From assembly GCA_030680075.1 (NCBI GenBank), contig JAUXWR010000365.1, forward strand, positions 1-64,000: 64,000 nt of DNA. Direction: 5' to 3'. This document shows positions 53,724 to 63,193 of this stretch, piece after piece. A model generated the notes under the pieces. It made no database searches. It was given only the letters and a program-made list of their open reading frames with translations, and was not told the origin of the DNA. Every line of letters begins with the position of its first letter. The stretch's first letter is position 1. The DNA comes from Legionella sp. GTDB lineage: Bacteria; Pseudomonadota; Gammaproteobacteria; Legionellales; Legionellaceae. The position numbers and the translations under genes are program-made.

Positions 53724-54866
53724 ATGGTTGAGGAAGTTACGACGCAGTCTTGGGGCAGTCGATTAAAAGATGCTTTTGTCGGTATTTTAATAGGAATTCT
53801 GCTTGTTGCAGCGGCGGTGTATATCGTATTTTGGAATGAAAATCACGGGTTGCATACTGCTCAATCGTTAACGGAAGTAGAAAAACAGCTACTTGCGGTT
53901 TCTCCAAGCCCAATTGATAGCAAAAATAACTTGCGCGTGCTTTATCTGAATGGGCTTGCGACAACCCAGGATAAGCTCAAAGACACTGTATTAAATATTG
54001 AGATGAAGGCCATTGCCTTAATTCGCACGGTTGAAATGTATCAATGGCAAGAAGATACCCAGACGAAAACGGAAAAACAGATGGGTGGTTCGGAAAAAAC
54101 CCTTAAAACTTATTCTTATAAAAAAGTATGGTCTGAGCATTTGATTGATAGCTCGACCTTTAAGGAGCCATCAACTCATCAAAATCCGACAACGATGCCA
54201 GTTCAATCCCAGCGGGAAGTGGCAGCGCATGTAACGCTTGGTGATTTTTTACTGCCAGCGAGTCTGGTTGAGCAAATTATTATTACAACACCCGTGGACT
54301 TATACGCACTAAAGCTCAAACCCATCGAGGATAAATTTAAAAAACCGGCTCATCTTCTTCATAATCAGCTCTATTTAGGACAAGATGCGCAAAATTCCCA
54401 GGTCGGGGATTTACGTATTAATGCTTCCGCTGTATTGCCACAAACGATAAGCATTATTGCCCAACAAACCGGTAATACCTTACAAGCTTATAATGCTCAT
54501 GCAGGGGCGCCGGTATTGTTACTTGCGTCTGGTAAACAATCCTCAGAAGAAATGATTCGAAGCGCTGAAGATGAAAACCGAATGATAACCTGGTTGCTAC
54601 GACTAATGACGCTGATAATGATAATTATTGGTTTTGCACTTTTAATGCGTCCCTTAGTTGTTTTTGCCGATGTTTTACCCATCGCTGGAACCATCGTGGG
54701 TTTTGGAACGGGGTTGATAGCTTTTATCTTGGGCTTAGGCCTCTGGACGATTTTTACCGCACTCGCCTGGTTTACTACTCGTCCGTTTTTATCCATTGGT
54801 TTATTGCTTATCGTGGTAATTGTGGGGTATTTTTTGCTTAAATTGCGCCGAAGAAAGAGAACGTAA
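53724..54866 (+). CDS. TMEM43 (LUMA)-family membrane protein
   Basis: The 380-residue protein has one N-terminal transmembrane helix (about 17-37) and a large soluble domain. Family blocks include VFWNENHGLHTAQSL, ALIRTVEMYQWQED, TYSYKKVWSEHLIDSS and LLPASLVEQI. Three to four C-terminal helices (about 285-375) follow. This is the TMEM43/LUMA family, known from animal inner nuclear membrane and found in scattered bacteria with no assigned function. It is separated from the DUF3592 gene by a REP-like palindrome and lies in the same direction. Confidence 0.82.
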   Translation: MVEEVTTQSWGSRLKDAFVGILIGILLVAAAVYIVFWNENHGLHTAQSLTEVEKQLLAVSPSPIDSKNNLRVLYLNGLATTQDKLKDTVLNIEMKAIALIRTVEMYQWQEDTQTKTEKQMGGSEKTLKTYSYKKVWSEHLIDSSTFKEPSTHQNPTTMPVQSQREVAAHVTLGDFLLPASLVEQIIITTPVDLYALKLKPIEDKFKKPAHLLHNQLYLGQDAQNSQVGDLRINASAVLPQTISIIAQQTGNTLQAYNAHAGAPVLLLASGKQSSEEMIRSAEDENRMITWLLRLMTLIMIIIGFALLMRPLVVFADVLPIAGTIVGFGTGLIAFILGLGLWTIFTALAWFTTRPFLSIGLLLIVVIVGYFLLKLRRRKRT

Positions 54867-54893
54867 CCCGGATTACGCTGGCGCTAATCCGAG
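54867..54893. repeat. REP-like palindrome
   Basis: CCCGGATTACGCTGGCGCTA and the partner TAATCCGAG form the same palindrome as the copy at 41898, with one arm mismatch. It lies directly after the TMEM43-like stop codon. Confidence 0.75.
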
Positions 54894-54924
54894 CTACAAC
54901 CCATAAATAATGCAAGGATACACA

Positions 54925-55395
54925 ATGAATTGGTTGGTTTCATGGCGAGGATTAATGGATATCGCCTGGTTATTATTTTTGTTACTACTACTCAGGCATT
55001 TCTGGCAAGACAGGCGCGCTTTGGAAAAAGCACGTCATTGGTTAATCACGAGAGGGCGTATTACCAAATTTTTATGGACGCGAGAAGGAACTCATTTGTG
55101 GCCAAAAATTGAATATACCTATCATATCTACGACCAGGATTTTACTGGGGAGTATTTTTTCCTGGATACCTCGCATAATAATCCAAACAGTAACTATTCC
55201 CGCCAGGTCGCGTATCGCGCCGCCATTGCTTTTGAAAAAGATGAAGAAATTGATGTGTATTACAATCCCAATAATCCCGTCCAGGCGGCTTTAGATGTAA
55301 GAATTCCGGTGAAGCTCAATGTGATTATTGTCCTTTTACTGGCTTTGATTGCGGTTCATTTGGGGATGATGGGTTACCATTTGTTGGTGAAGTGA
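54925..55395 (+). CDS. DUF3592-family membrane protein
   Basis: The 156-residue protein has an N-terminal helix (about 7-25) and a C-terminal helix (about 130-152). Between them is the DUF3592 beta domain with WPKIEYTYHIYDQDFTGEYFF and IDVYYNPNNPVQAALD; the YNP block is the family hallmark. ATG 54925 is used because AAGGA lies six bases before it; an ATG at 54910 is in frame. Function is unknown. Its last 71 coding bases overlap, antisense, the end of the IcmL-like gene. Confidence 0.82.
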   Translation: MNWLVSWRGLMDIAWLLFLLLLLRHFWQDRRALEKARHWLITRGRITKFLWTREGTHLWPKIEYTYHIYDQDFTGEYFFLDTSHNNPNSNYSRQVAYRAAIAFEKDEEIDVYYNPNNPVQAALDVRIPVKLNVIIVLLLALIAVHLGMMGYHLLVK

Positions 55396-55888
55396 CATCA
55401 GGTGCGGGCTGACACTCACAAGGGCTTTCGCTCACACTTGACTGCAGATTATTGATGGATAACCCGCGAACGCCCTGACCTGAGGGAGCCACACCGAAAT
55501 TTATGATAACTTTTAATGTTTGTTTTTGCTGATATTGAGGGTTTTTATAAATGACCAGTAATGGCATAGTGGCTTGCCAATGGTTCTCGCCAAGAGTTTT
55601 AATTTCCGGCGGCAATGTTGCTACAGCGCTGACATAATATTTATTTTTGGCAACGGCGTCAGGCAATTGAGAGTCAAGTAATGCCGTACTGTAAGTAGTC
55701 CAGCCCTCTGCGGTAAAATACTTGGCAATTTCGCGTTGGCGCGCCATAAAATTTTGATAATTAAACGTGTAGGTCGCTACAATGGCTTCATTAGCCCAAA
55801 CAGCCAGTTGCGTCTCATTGGGTGCTGCAAATGAGGTTGTGGCCCATAGAACTGAAGAAACTATACCGATCTTATTTATTAGGGTCAT
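55325..55888 (-). CDS. IcmL/DotI-like periplasmic protein
   Basis: The 187-residue protein has a signal peptide (to TTSFA) instead of the membrane anchor of IcmL. The IcmL/DotI periplasmic domain follows: LAVWANEAIVATYTFNYQNF, AKYFTAEGWTTY, YYVSAVATLPPEI and WQATMPLLVIYKN. DotI/IcmL is a core part of the Dot/Icm type IVB secretion machine. Paralogs that keep only this domain are scattered in Legionella genomes with unclear roles. The C-terminal 40 residues are Pro/Ser-rich with a CEC motif, and the last 23 codons overlap the convergent DUF3592 gene. Confidence 0.8.
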   Translation of the reverse strand: MTLINKIGIVSSVLWATTSFAAPNETQLAVWANEAIVATYTFNYQNFMARQREIAKYFTAEGWTTYSTALLDSQLPDAVAKNKYYVSAVATLPPEIKTLGENHWQATMPLLVIYKNPQYQQKQTLKVIINFGVAPSGQGVRGLSINNLQSSVSESPCECQPAPDVTSPTNGNPSSPNEPQSKPVKGQ

Positions 55889-56111
55889 GCGACTATCCTT
55901 CTTTATTTTTATTGTAGACGGTTTTTACGACAAAAAAACCCCAATCAAGCACGGTATGTTTATAATACAGGGCCTGCGTTCGAATTAAAGGGTAAATTCT
56001 GAATTGAATGTAAGAGAAATGTGCGATGAAACCATATCTGTGGTACCCTCACGACCTATATGTCGAGTATAATTTAGCGATTTGAATAAAAAATAAAAGG
56101 GGGAGGGCATA

Positions 56112-57851
56112 GTGAGCAATAGTCGTTTTTACTTTGCCAACCGTGAAAATGTTGGTCGTTTTGTTAACCGATGGGATTTATTATTGCTCATTCTCATCTT
56201 GTCGGTATTATTTTTTCTAGGTTGGGCTGGCAAACAAATGGCCACCCCCTATCAGTTGGGCGATCCATTACCTATTTCACTTGATCCGGCAAAACTGCCT
56301 TTTTATGCGTTACGTACCGTTTTGCGTATGTTCATTGCGTTAGGTTTATCCATCATTTTCACCTTTATCGTGGGGGCAATGGCGGCTAAAAACCGCCGCG
56401 CGGAACAGGTGATTATTCCATCAATTGATATCTTGCAATCAGTGCCCGTATTAAGTTTTTTATCCATTACCGTAACAGGATTTATTCATTTATTTCCTAA
56501 TAGTTTATTGGGTCCTGAGTGTGCTTGTATTTTTGCTATTTTTACAGCCCAGGTATGGAATATTACTTTTGGTTTTTATCAATCACTGAAAACTATTCCT
56601 CATGACTTGCAAGAAGCAAGTGCCATGTTTCAATTATCGGCCTGGCAGCGCTTTTGGAAGGTTGAAGTTCCTTTCTCTATGTCTGGTTTGCTGTGGAACA
56701 TGATGATGTCAATGTCTGCCAGCTGGTTTTTTGTGGTGTTATCAGAAGCCATCGCTGTTGCTCATCAGGATATTCGATTGCCAGGAGTAGGTTCTTATAT
56801 TGCACTGGCTATAGAAAACAAGGACTTGCATGCCGTAGGCTATGCTATTGTTACCATGGTTATTGTCATCTTTCTCTATGATCAAATTCTTTTCAGACCC
56901 CTCATTGCCTGGTCGGAAAAATTTAAAATGGAACAATCGCCTGATGAAGAAGAGTATCAGTCCTGGTTAATTGATTTACTGCGTGGCAGCCAGTTAATGA
57001 AACGGTTTAGTAATTACTTTGCCGTGCTAAAAGATCATTTTGTTAACGCGCATTGGTTAAGCAAAAGAGGGCCATCGATAGTTAAAGAAGTAAATGGTCG
57101 CCGCCAGAAACATATCGATTGGTTATGGAATACGTTGTTACTACTTGCAATTGTTAGCGGCGGCTGGTTATTGGGTGAATTTATTCTTGCTGAATTAAAA
57201 GTCAGCGATATTTTACACGTGATGCTACTGGGTGCGGCGACCGGTACGCGTGTTATCGTCTTGATTATTATTAGCTCGCTTATTTGGATCCCCGTTGGTG
57301 TCTGGATAGGATTGCGCCCGCGAATCGCGCAAAAAATTCAACCGGTTATTCAGTTCGTAGCGGCGTTCCCCGCCAATTTATTTTACCCATTATTTGTCAT
57401 AGCTATTGTGCAATTTCATTTAAGCGTTGAAATCTGGGTAACTCCGTTGATGATTCTCGGAACGCAATGGTATATTTTGTTCAATGTGATTGCGGGTGCT
57501 TCTACTATTCCTCGTGATTTATACCTTGCCGCTGATAATCTTGGCTTGAAAGGCTGGGTGTGGTGGAAGCGCCTTGCTTTGCCAGGTATTTTTCCCTTTT
57601 ATATAACAGGGGCTATCACCGCGGCCGGCGGCGCCTGGAATGCGAGTATTGTAGCGGAATGGGTAAGCTGGGGTGATACCACCCTTAAAGCCACAGGCTT
57701 GGGCGAGTATATTCAGGCAAGTACCATTGCCGGGGATTTTCCGCGTATTGCATTAGGTACGGGTATGATGTGTCTTTATGTATTGGCTTTTAATCATATA
57801 ATATGGCGCCCTCTTTATCGGCTGGCAGAAGAGCGGTTTAATTTTAATTGA
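56112..57851 (+). CDS. ABC importer permease with two fused transmembrane domains
   Basis: The 579-residue protein has two binding-protein-dependent permease halves of the nitrate/sulfonate/taurine type. The first carries its EAA loop in DLQEASAMFQLSAWQRFWKVEVP (about 170-190), the second in YLAADNLGLKGWVWWKRLALPG (about 470-490). Each half has about six helices. The start is GTG 56112 after a GGGGGAGG site. TATAAT at 56068-56073 may be the -10. It is followed 14 bases later by its ATPase. A fused permease without a nearby binding protein is unusual; the substrate is unknown. Confidence 0.88.
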   Translation: MSNSRFYFANRENVGRFVNRWDLLLLILILSVLFFLGWAGKQMATPYQLGDPLPISLDPAKLPFYALRTVLRMFIALGLSIIFTFIVGAMAAKNRRAEQVIIPSIDILQSVPVLSFLSITVTGFIHLFPNSLLGPECACIFAIFTAQVWNITFGFYQSLKTIPHDLQEASAMFQLSAWQRFWKVEVPFSMSGLLWNMMMSMSASWFFVVLSEAIAVAHQDIRLPGVGSYIALAIENKDLHAVGYAIVTMVIVIFLYDQILFRPLIAWSEKFKMEQSPDEEEYQSWLIDLLRGSQLMKRFSNYFAVLKDHFVNAHWLSKRGPSIVKEVNGRRQKHIDWLWNTLLLLAIVSGGWLLGEFILAELKVSDILHVMLLGAATGTRVIVLIIISSLIWIPVGVWIGLRPRIAQKIQPVIQFVAAFPANLFYPLFVIAIVQFHLSVEIWVTPLMILGTQWYILFNVIAGASTIPRDLYLAADNLGLKGWVWWKRLALPGIFPFYITGAITAAGGAWNASIVAEWVSWGDTTLKATGLGEYIQASTIAGDFPRIALGTGMMCLYVLAFNHIIWRPLYRLAEERFNFN

Positions 57852-57865
57852 GGTTATTATAAAGC

Positions 57866-59179
57866 ATGCCTAATACAATAATTGCCATTGAAAATTGCTG
57901 CAAATCATTTAAAAAAGCATCAGCCCAGGAGTTACTGGTTCTGGAGGATGTTAACTTTAAGCTAAAAGAAGGGGAGATTGTTGCTCTTCTTGGCAAATCC
58001 GGTTCGGGTAAATCAACGCTTTTGCGTATTATTGCGGGGTTGGTTCCCCCTACCTCAGGAAAAGTAAGCTATCGGGGGAAGCCGGTTAAAAAGCCCGTAC
58101 CTGGCATTGCCATGGTTTTTCAATCATTTGCGCTTATGCCCTGGCTTACCGTATTAGAAAATGTAGAACTTGGTTTGGAAGCGCAAGGGGTGAGTCGTGA
58201 TGAGCGAAGACGACGCGCTATTGAGGCCATTGATATTATTGGGCTTGACGGATTTGAGTCGGCATTTCCCAAAGAGCTATCAGGCGGAATGCGCCAACGG
58301 GTGGGGTTTGCAAGAGCATTGGTTATTAATCCCGATGTTTTATTAATGGATGAGCCTTTTTCTGCCCTTGATGTTTTGACAGCTGAGAATCTGAAATCAG
58401 ACTTGCTAGAGCTTTGGCAGGATAAAAAAACCAATACTAATGGTATTTTACTGGTTACCCATAATATTGAAGAAGCCGCCACCCTTGCTGATAGAATTAT
58501 CATTTTTGGCAGTGATCCAGGTTACATTCGCGCCGAGCTACACGTTTCGTTGCCTCAACCACGCGACCCCGCTACTGCTGAATTCAGAGCCTTGGTTGAT
58601 AAAATTTACACCGTAATGACCACAGGTCCCAGAGAAAAAACAAAACGTGCGCAACGTGAGCGCCAGATTGGCTTAGGCTACCGACTACCTGATGTTGAAC
58701 CCTCGGAGTTATCAGGCTTGATTGAAACCATGACCTCCTTTAGTGAGCGCATTGATTTACCAGAGCTTGCTGATGAATTAATGATGAACATTGATGATTT
58801 ATTCCCGCTTTTGGAAACATTGGAGATTCTAGGTTTTGCCAAAGTATCCGATGGGGATATACAACTAAGTGAGCTCGGCAAGCAATTAGCTGAAGCAGAC
58901 TTGCAAGCCCGTAAAAAAATATTTGCCCATTGTTTATTAGAAAAGGTTCCCCTGGCACGCTACATTCGCCGTGTTTTGGATGAAAAGATTGGTCACCGTG
59001 TTTCTGAAGAACGCTTTTTAACCAAGCTTGAAGATTATTTGAGTGAAAAAGAAGCGGATCGGGTGTTGAGAACCATGATTGACTGGGGGCGCTATGCGGA
59101 AATATTCGCGTATGATTTTAATACAGGAATGTTAAGTTTGGAAAATCCGGGTATTTCAGATTTAACAGGGGTGAACTAG
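57866..59179 (+). CDS. ABC importer ATPase with AAA-associated C-terminal domain
   Basis: The 437-residue protein has an N-terminal nitrate/sulfonate-type ATPase (about 1-240): Walker A GKSGSGKST, signature LSGGMRQRVGFARAL, Walker B VLLMDEPFSALD and the switch His in LVTHNIEEAA. A C-terminal AAA-associated domain (about 290-425) follows, with LPELADELMMNIDDLFPLLE and FLTKLEDYLSEKEADRVLRTMIDWGRYAE. This extension is probably regulatory. It forms a two-gene operon with the fused permease. Confidence 0.9.
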   Translation: MPNTIIAIENCCKSFKKASAQELLVLEDVNFKLKEGEIVALLGKSGSGKSTLLRIIAGLVPPTSGKVSYRGKPVKKPVPGIAMVFQSFALMPWLTVLENVELGLEAQGVSRDERRRRAIEAIDIIGLDGFESAFPKELSGGMRQRVGFARALVINPDVLLMDEPFSALDVLTAENLKSDLLELWQDKKTNTNGILLVTHNIEEAATLADRIIIFGSDPGYIRAELHVSLPQPRDPATAEFRALVDKIYTVMTTGPREKTKRAQRERQIGLGYRLPDVEPSELSGLIETMTSFSERIDLPELADELMMNIDDLFPLLETLEILGFAKVSDGDIQLSELGKQLAEADLQARKKIFAHCLLEKVPLARYIRRVLDEKIGHRVSEERFLTKLEDYLSEKEADRVLRTMIDWGRYAEIFAYDFNTGMLSLENPGISDLTGVN

Positions 59180-59182
59180 TTA

Positions 59183-59300
59183 CCGAGCCACGACCGTAAG
59201 GGAGTGCCACGGGATTATGTTGCGCACGAGAGGCTGTGTATTTTTCGAGACCTGTGCTGACGGGATGTTCCGTGAACGCTCCCTAACGGTCGCGGCTCGG
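59183..59300. repeat. Long imperfect palindrome downstream of the ABC operon
   Basis: Bases 59183-59206 (CCGAGCCACGACCGTAAGGG...) pair with 59277-59300 with about three mismatches, and the 70-base loop contains further short complementary stretches. It fills the 163-bp gap between the ATPase gene and dsbA, and could terminate both convergent transcripts. It resembles the long palindrome at the left window edge in design but not in sequence. Confidence 0.75.
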
Positions 59301-59342
59301 AATAGCATAATTTATACCGAGCGGCGATGTGTTAGGGATTTC

Positions 59343-59963
59343 TTAAGAATTTTTATGTGCTTTGGCGACTAAAAAATCAAGGACTTTAAATAAACGTTCT
59401 TCTCCTTTAGCCATTTGCAAATCTGTTTTGTATTGATTGTTAACGATAATGGCAGGAACGGCATTTATATGGAAGCGGCCCATGATAACGTTACCTTCCT
59501 TAACTTTCATATCGATTGTTGTGGAATGGGTGAAAGCACTTTCTGCGGTTTCTTTATCCACACCATGCGCTACAAAAAAATCAATCATTGCCTGATTGCT
59601 GGTTAGGGTTTGTTTGTCGGTTTGAATTGCTTTGAATAACAAGGGATTTAATTTGGAACCCAGTCCAAGGATATCAGCGGCGTAATAAGCTTTTGCGTAA
59701 TACGTCCATTCCTTATTAAAAACAACGGGCACACGGTTAAATTGAATTTTTTGGTCTTGCGCTGTTACCCACTGACTTAATAGCGGTTCAATTTTATAAC
59801 ACCAGGGACAACCATAGCTGAAAAACTCAGTTACGCTAACGGCTGCACCAGTGGGCTTGTCAGTAACACCGCTGATTACTTCGTAATCTTTACCAGCAAC
59901 AAAATCTTCAGCAAATGCCATCATGGGAATCAGGCACAAAATTAAAAAGAAACGTCTTAACAT
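59343..59963 (-). CDS. dsbA: DsbA-family thiol:disulfide oxidoreductase (CPWC)
   Basis: DsbA introduces disulfides into exported proteins. The 206-residue protein has a signal peptide (to MMAFA), the thioredoxin-fold active site FFSYGCPWCYKIEP, an inserted helical domain and the cis-Pro loop in NAVPAIIVN. The dipeptide between the cysteines is Pro-Trp, where E. coli DsbA has Pro-His, so its redox potential may differ. ATG 59963 is preferred over the GTG at 59972 because AGG lies seven to nine bases before it. It follows cytochrome c4, the usual gammaproteobacterial arrangement. Confidence 0.9.
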   Translation of the reverse strand: MLRRFFLILCLIPMMAFAEDFVAGKDYEVISGVTDKPTGAAVSVTEFFSYGCPWCYKIEPLLSQWVTAQDQKIQFNRVPVVFNKEWTYYAKAYYAADILGLGSKLNPLLFKAIQTDKQTLTSNQAMIDFFVAHGVDKETAESAFTHSTTIDMKVKEGNVIMGRFHINAVPAIIVNNQYKTDLQMAKGEERLFKVLDFLVAKAHKNS

Positions 59964-60039
59964 ATAATTCACCTCGTAAATGTCAATTGCGGCATGTTAT
60001 ACCCTTTCAATTTCAAGCGGTATAGGGGATTTTAAAAAT

Positions 60040-60639
60040 TTAATGCAAACCTTGAATATAGTACGCGACCGCTTCCATATCCTCAGGTGCCATGCGAATA
60101 CTGATGTCATGCATAATCTCATTTAAATCGTTCCGTCGCGCTTTATCTTTAAAGGCCTTTAATTGTTGAATGGTGTAAAGTGCATGCTGACCTGAAAGCA
60201 CCGGGAAACCTGCTTGTGCATTACCTGTTCCCTTAGGCCCGTGACAGGCGATGCAAGCACTAATGTGCTTATCCAGATCCCCACCTCGGTAAAGCTCTTC
60301 ACCTCGTTTCAGGTATTTAGCGGGCATACTCCCTTCTGCCAACGGCTCTTTGGAATAAAAATCAGATAACTCAAGCATCTCTTCATTCGTAAGCCCTGCA
60401 ACTATTGCCGTCATCACCGGAACATTGCGTGTTTTTGCTTCTTTAAAATCGTGTAATTGTTTGTTCAAATAGGCACTGTGCTGACCTGCGATATTGGGCC
60501 ATTCTGGATTGGTACTGTTCCCTTTTGGTCCATGGCACGCGACACAGAGTGCGGCTTTTTCTGGTGCTGTGGTAGCAATATCTGCGGCACCAACGGCAAA
60601 AGAACACACTAAGGTAGCGATAAATACTATTTTTTTCAT
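60040..60639 (-). CDS. Cytochrome c4 (diheme)
   Basis: The 199-residue protein has a signal peptide (to AVGA) and two class I cytochrome halves, each with a heme-binding site: CVACHG near residue 32 and CIACHG near 130. Downstream Met residues (NVPVMTAIV and [10 protein letters not shown]) serve as distal ligands. Cytochrome c4 carries electrons from the bc1 complex to terminal oxidases. It is divergent from engB and upstream of dsbA, a conserved neighbourhood. Confidence 0.93.
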   Translation of the reverse strand: MKKIVFIATLVCSFAVGAADIATTAPEKAALCVACHGPKGNSTNPEWPNIAGQHSAYLNKQLHDFKEAKTRNVPVMTAIVAGLTNEEMLELSDFYSKEPLAEGSMPAKYLKRGEELYRGGDLDKHISACIACHGPKGTGNAQAGFPVLSGQHALYTIQQLKAFKDKARRNDLNEIMHDISIRMAPEDMEAVAYYIQGLH

Positions 60640-60696
60640 TCATACCCCGAGGTTATTACTCATTTAATGGTACACTGCATCAGCAAAAATCCCAAA

Positions 60697-61323
60697 ATGA
60701 AATTAAAAATAATGTTAACTAATCCCTATTCAAAAGCAAATTTTATAAAAAGCGCTGCTCGAGTTGATCAATTACCCGCCGATGAAGGGTATGAAGTGGC
60801 TTTTGCAGGACGCTCTAACGCAGGCAAATCAAGTGCTCTAAATTGCCTGACCGGTATTCGCCAATTAGCACGCACCAGTAAAACACCCGGCCGAACCCAG
60901 TTGATTAATTTGTTTGGGTTAGATGAGTCGCGTCGTCTGGTTGATTTGCCAGGCTACGGCTATGCCAAAGTGGCCTTGCAAATTAAGCAGGAATGGCAGA
61001 AAAACCTGGCTCATTACCTGGAAACACGCCAATGTTTGCGTGGCCTGGTGTTGCTCATGGATTGCCGTCATCCCCTCAAAGATCTTGATCAAATGATGGT
61101 TGATTGGGCGCTCGATCGGCAAATTCCCGTTCATATCCTTCTCACCAAGGCTGATAAAATCAGTAAAAGTGATGTGAAGAATACGGTGATTAATGTGCGT
61201 AAGCATTATCAACTACAAGAGGATTTAGTGAGCGTACAAGCCTTCTCATCCTTGAAAAAGCAAGGGGTCGATGAATTGATAGCCCAGCTAAATACCTGGT
61301 ATGAATTATCGCCTACGGCTTAG
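60697..61323 (+). CDS. engB: YihA/EngB ribosome-biogenesis GTPase
   Basis: EngB is an essential TRAFAC GTPase acting in assembly of the large ribosomal subunit. G1 [13 protein letters not shown]2 region [10 protein letters not shown]3 [11 protein letters not shown]4 LTKADK and G5 (VQAFSS) are all present. The start may be ATG 60697 or ATG 60712, since neither has a clear ribosome site; the conserved region starts about 20 residues later. Its last 11 bases overlap the convergent acs gene. Confidence 0.93.
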   Translation: MKLKIMLTNPYSKANFIKSAARVDQLPADEGYEVAFAGRSNAGKSSALNCLTGIRQLARTSKTPGRTQLINLFGLDESRRLVDLPGYGYAKVALQIKQEWQKNLAHYLETRQCLRGLVLLMDCRHPLKDLDQMMVDWALDRQIPVHILLTKADKISKSDVKNTVINVRKHYQLQEDLVSVQAFSSLKKQGVDELIAQLNTWYELSPTA

Positions 61324-63184
61324 GTTTTTGAGCGCGCTCCTTGACAAGGATTATCAATTCCTCCACCACTTGGGGATTAGCCAAAGTCGATAAATCCCCA
61401 AGCTCGGCGAGCGTTGAGATATTTTCGCTGGCAATTAAGCGCAATAAACGGCGCATGATTTTACCTGAGCGTGTTTTTGGCAAGTCGTTTATACACTGAA
61501 TAACGTCAGGCTTAGCGATTGCTCCAATCGATAAGGTTACTTGCTCAAGAAGCTCCTGGTGAAGTTCAGCAGTTGCTTGCAATCCAATTTTTAAACTAAT
61601 GAAGGCATGAATACCCTGACCTTTAAGAGCATCAGGAATGCCCACTACGGCGGCCTCTGCAACGTGCGGGTGGTTTACAAGCGCGCTTTCAATTTCTGCG
61701 GTCCCCAAGCGGTGCCCGGAAACATTTAGCACATCGTCTATACGCCCACAAAGCCAATAATCACCCTCTGCATCACGCTTTGCCCCATCCCCTGTTATAT
61801 AATAGCCATTATGCAAATAGGTTTTGAGATAGCGAGCATGATCGCCTGTTATCGTTCTGGCGAGAGAGGGCCATGGGTATTTAATGGCAAGCGCGCCTTT
61901 TCCCGCACCTTCAATTTCACGGTCATTTTCATCTAAAATAACGGGATAAATACCGGGCAGAGGCTGGCTTGCGGAGCCGGGTTTCATCGAGGTTTTACCA
62001 GGTTTTGGGCTAAGCATTATGGCACCCGTTTCTGTTTGCCACCAGGTATCAACAATTGGTGTACACGCGTTGCCTACTTTTTGATAATACCACTGCCAGA
62101 CTTCAGGATTAATCGGCTCACCAACACTTCCCAGCAATCGTAAAGACTGGCGAGAGGTTGTTGCCAGCCATTCATCGCCGGCGCGTTTCAAGGCACGTAT
62201 AGCAGTAGGTGCTGTATAAAAAACCGTGACCTGATATTTATCCACCATATTCCAACATCGAGCCGCATCAGGCCAGGTAGGAACGCCCCCAAACATCAAT
62301 GTTGTAATACCGTTACACAGGGGGCCATAAACTACATAGCTATGCCCTGTGATCCATCCAATATCAGCAGTACACCAGAATACGTCATCGGCTTTACAGT
62401 CAAAGACATACTGATGGCTATAAGCCACCTGCACAAGATAACCGCCCGTTGTATGCACCAGCCCCTTCGGTTTGCCCGTGCTCCCGGATGTGTAGAGAAT
62501 AAAAAATGGATCCTCAGCATCCATGGGCTCGGGGTCACAATCGGCACTTGTTTGTTCTTTTAATTCATGCCACCAGTAATCATTGCTTTCATCAAAAGGC
62601 ACTGGTGTGTCGCTATTTTTGATAACCAGCGTTTTGATAAATAGACCCTGGCTCGCTTCATCGGCCATGGGCTTTGGAAAAAATAATTTTCCACCGCGTT
62701 GATAGCTATCAACGGTAATTAATACTTTACTGGCAGATGCTTCCAGGCGTTGCCGCAGTGCAAGGGCTGAAAATCCCGCAAAAACCACGGTGTGCACGGC
62801 ACCAATTCGGGCGCATGCCAGCATACAAATTGCCGCATCAGGAATCATCGGCAAATAAATCGCAACGGTGTCGCCTTTACCAACACCTAATAATTTAAGC
62901 CCATTAGCCATGCGGCACACTTCTTGATGAAGCTCGGCAAATGTCAATGTTCGTTGTTCTTCTTCGGTATCACCCTCCCATATAATGGCGGGTTGTTGCG
63001 CTTTGGTGGGCAAATGGCGGTCGACACAATTGACACATACATTAAGCTTTCCACCGACAAACCAGCGCACATTCTCATCAACAAAACTCCCTTCCCGGAC
63101 AGTTTTCCAAGGGGATATCCAATCAACAAATTGAGGGGCAATAGCAGACCAGAATTCATCGTTTTTTTGTAAATTAGCATCCAT
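61313..63184 (-). CDS. acs: Acetyl-CoA synthetase family (Acs)
   Basis: The 623-residue adenylate-forming enzyme activates acetate (or propionate) to the acyl-CoA. It has the P-loop [15 protein letters not shown], the A5 motif [13 protein letters not shown]7 [10 protein letters not shown], hinge [20 protein letters not shown] and A10 [14 protein letters not shown] with the catalytic Lys. The Trp in DTWWQTET favours acetate as substrate. It lies nine bases downstream of mmsB on the same strand, so a role in branched-chain amino acid degradation (propionate) is also possible. Confidence 0.92.
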   Translation of the reverse strand: MDANLQKNDEFWSAIAPQFVDWISPWKTVREGSFVDENVRWFVGGKLNVCVNCVDRHLPTKAQQPAIIWEGDTEEEQRTLTFAELHQEVCRMANGLKLLGVGKGDTVAIYLPMIPDAAICMLACARIGAVHTVVFAGFSALALRQRLEASASKVLITVDSYQRGGKLFFPKPMADEASQGLFIKTLVIKNSDTPVPFDESNDYWWHELKEQTSADCDPEPMDAEDPFFILYTSGSTGKPKGLVHTTGGYLVQVAYSHQYVFDCKADDVFWCTADIGWITGHSYVVYGPLCNGITTLMFGGVPTWPDAARCWNMVDKYQVTVFYTAPTAIRALKRAGDEWLATTSRQSLRLLGSVGEPINPEVWQWYYQKVGNACTPIVDTWWQTETGAIMLSPKPGKTSMKPGSASQPLPGIYPVILDENDREIEGAGKGALAIKYPWPSLARTITGDHARYLKTYLHNGYYITGDGAKRDAEGDYWLCGRIDDVLNVSGHRLGTAEIESALVNHPHVAEAAVVGIPDALKGQGIHAFISLKIGLQATAELHQELLEQVTLSIGAIAKPDVIQCINDLPKTRSGKIMRRLLRLIASENISTLAELGDLSTLANPQVVEELIILVKERAQKPKP

Positions 63185-63193
63185 GAGTAATCT

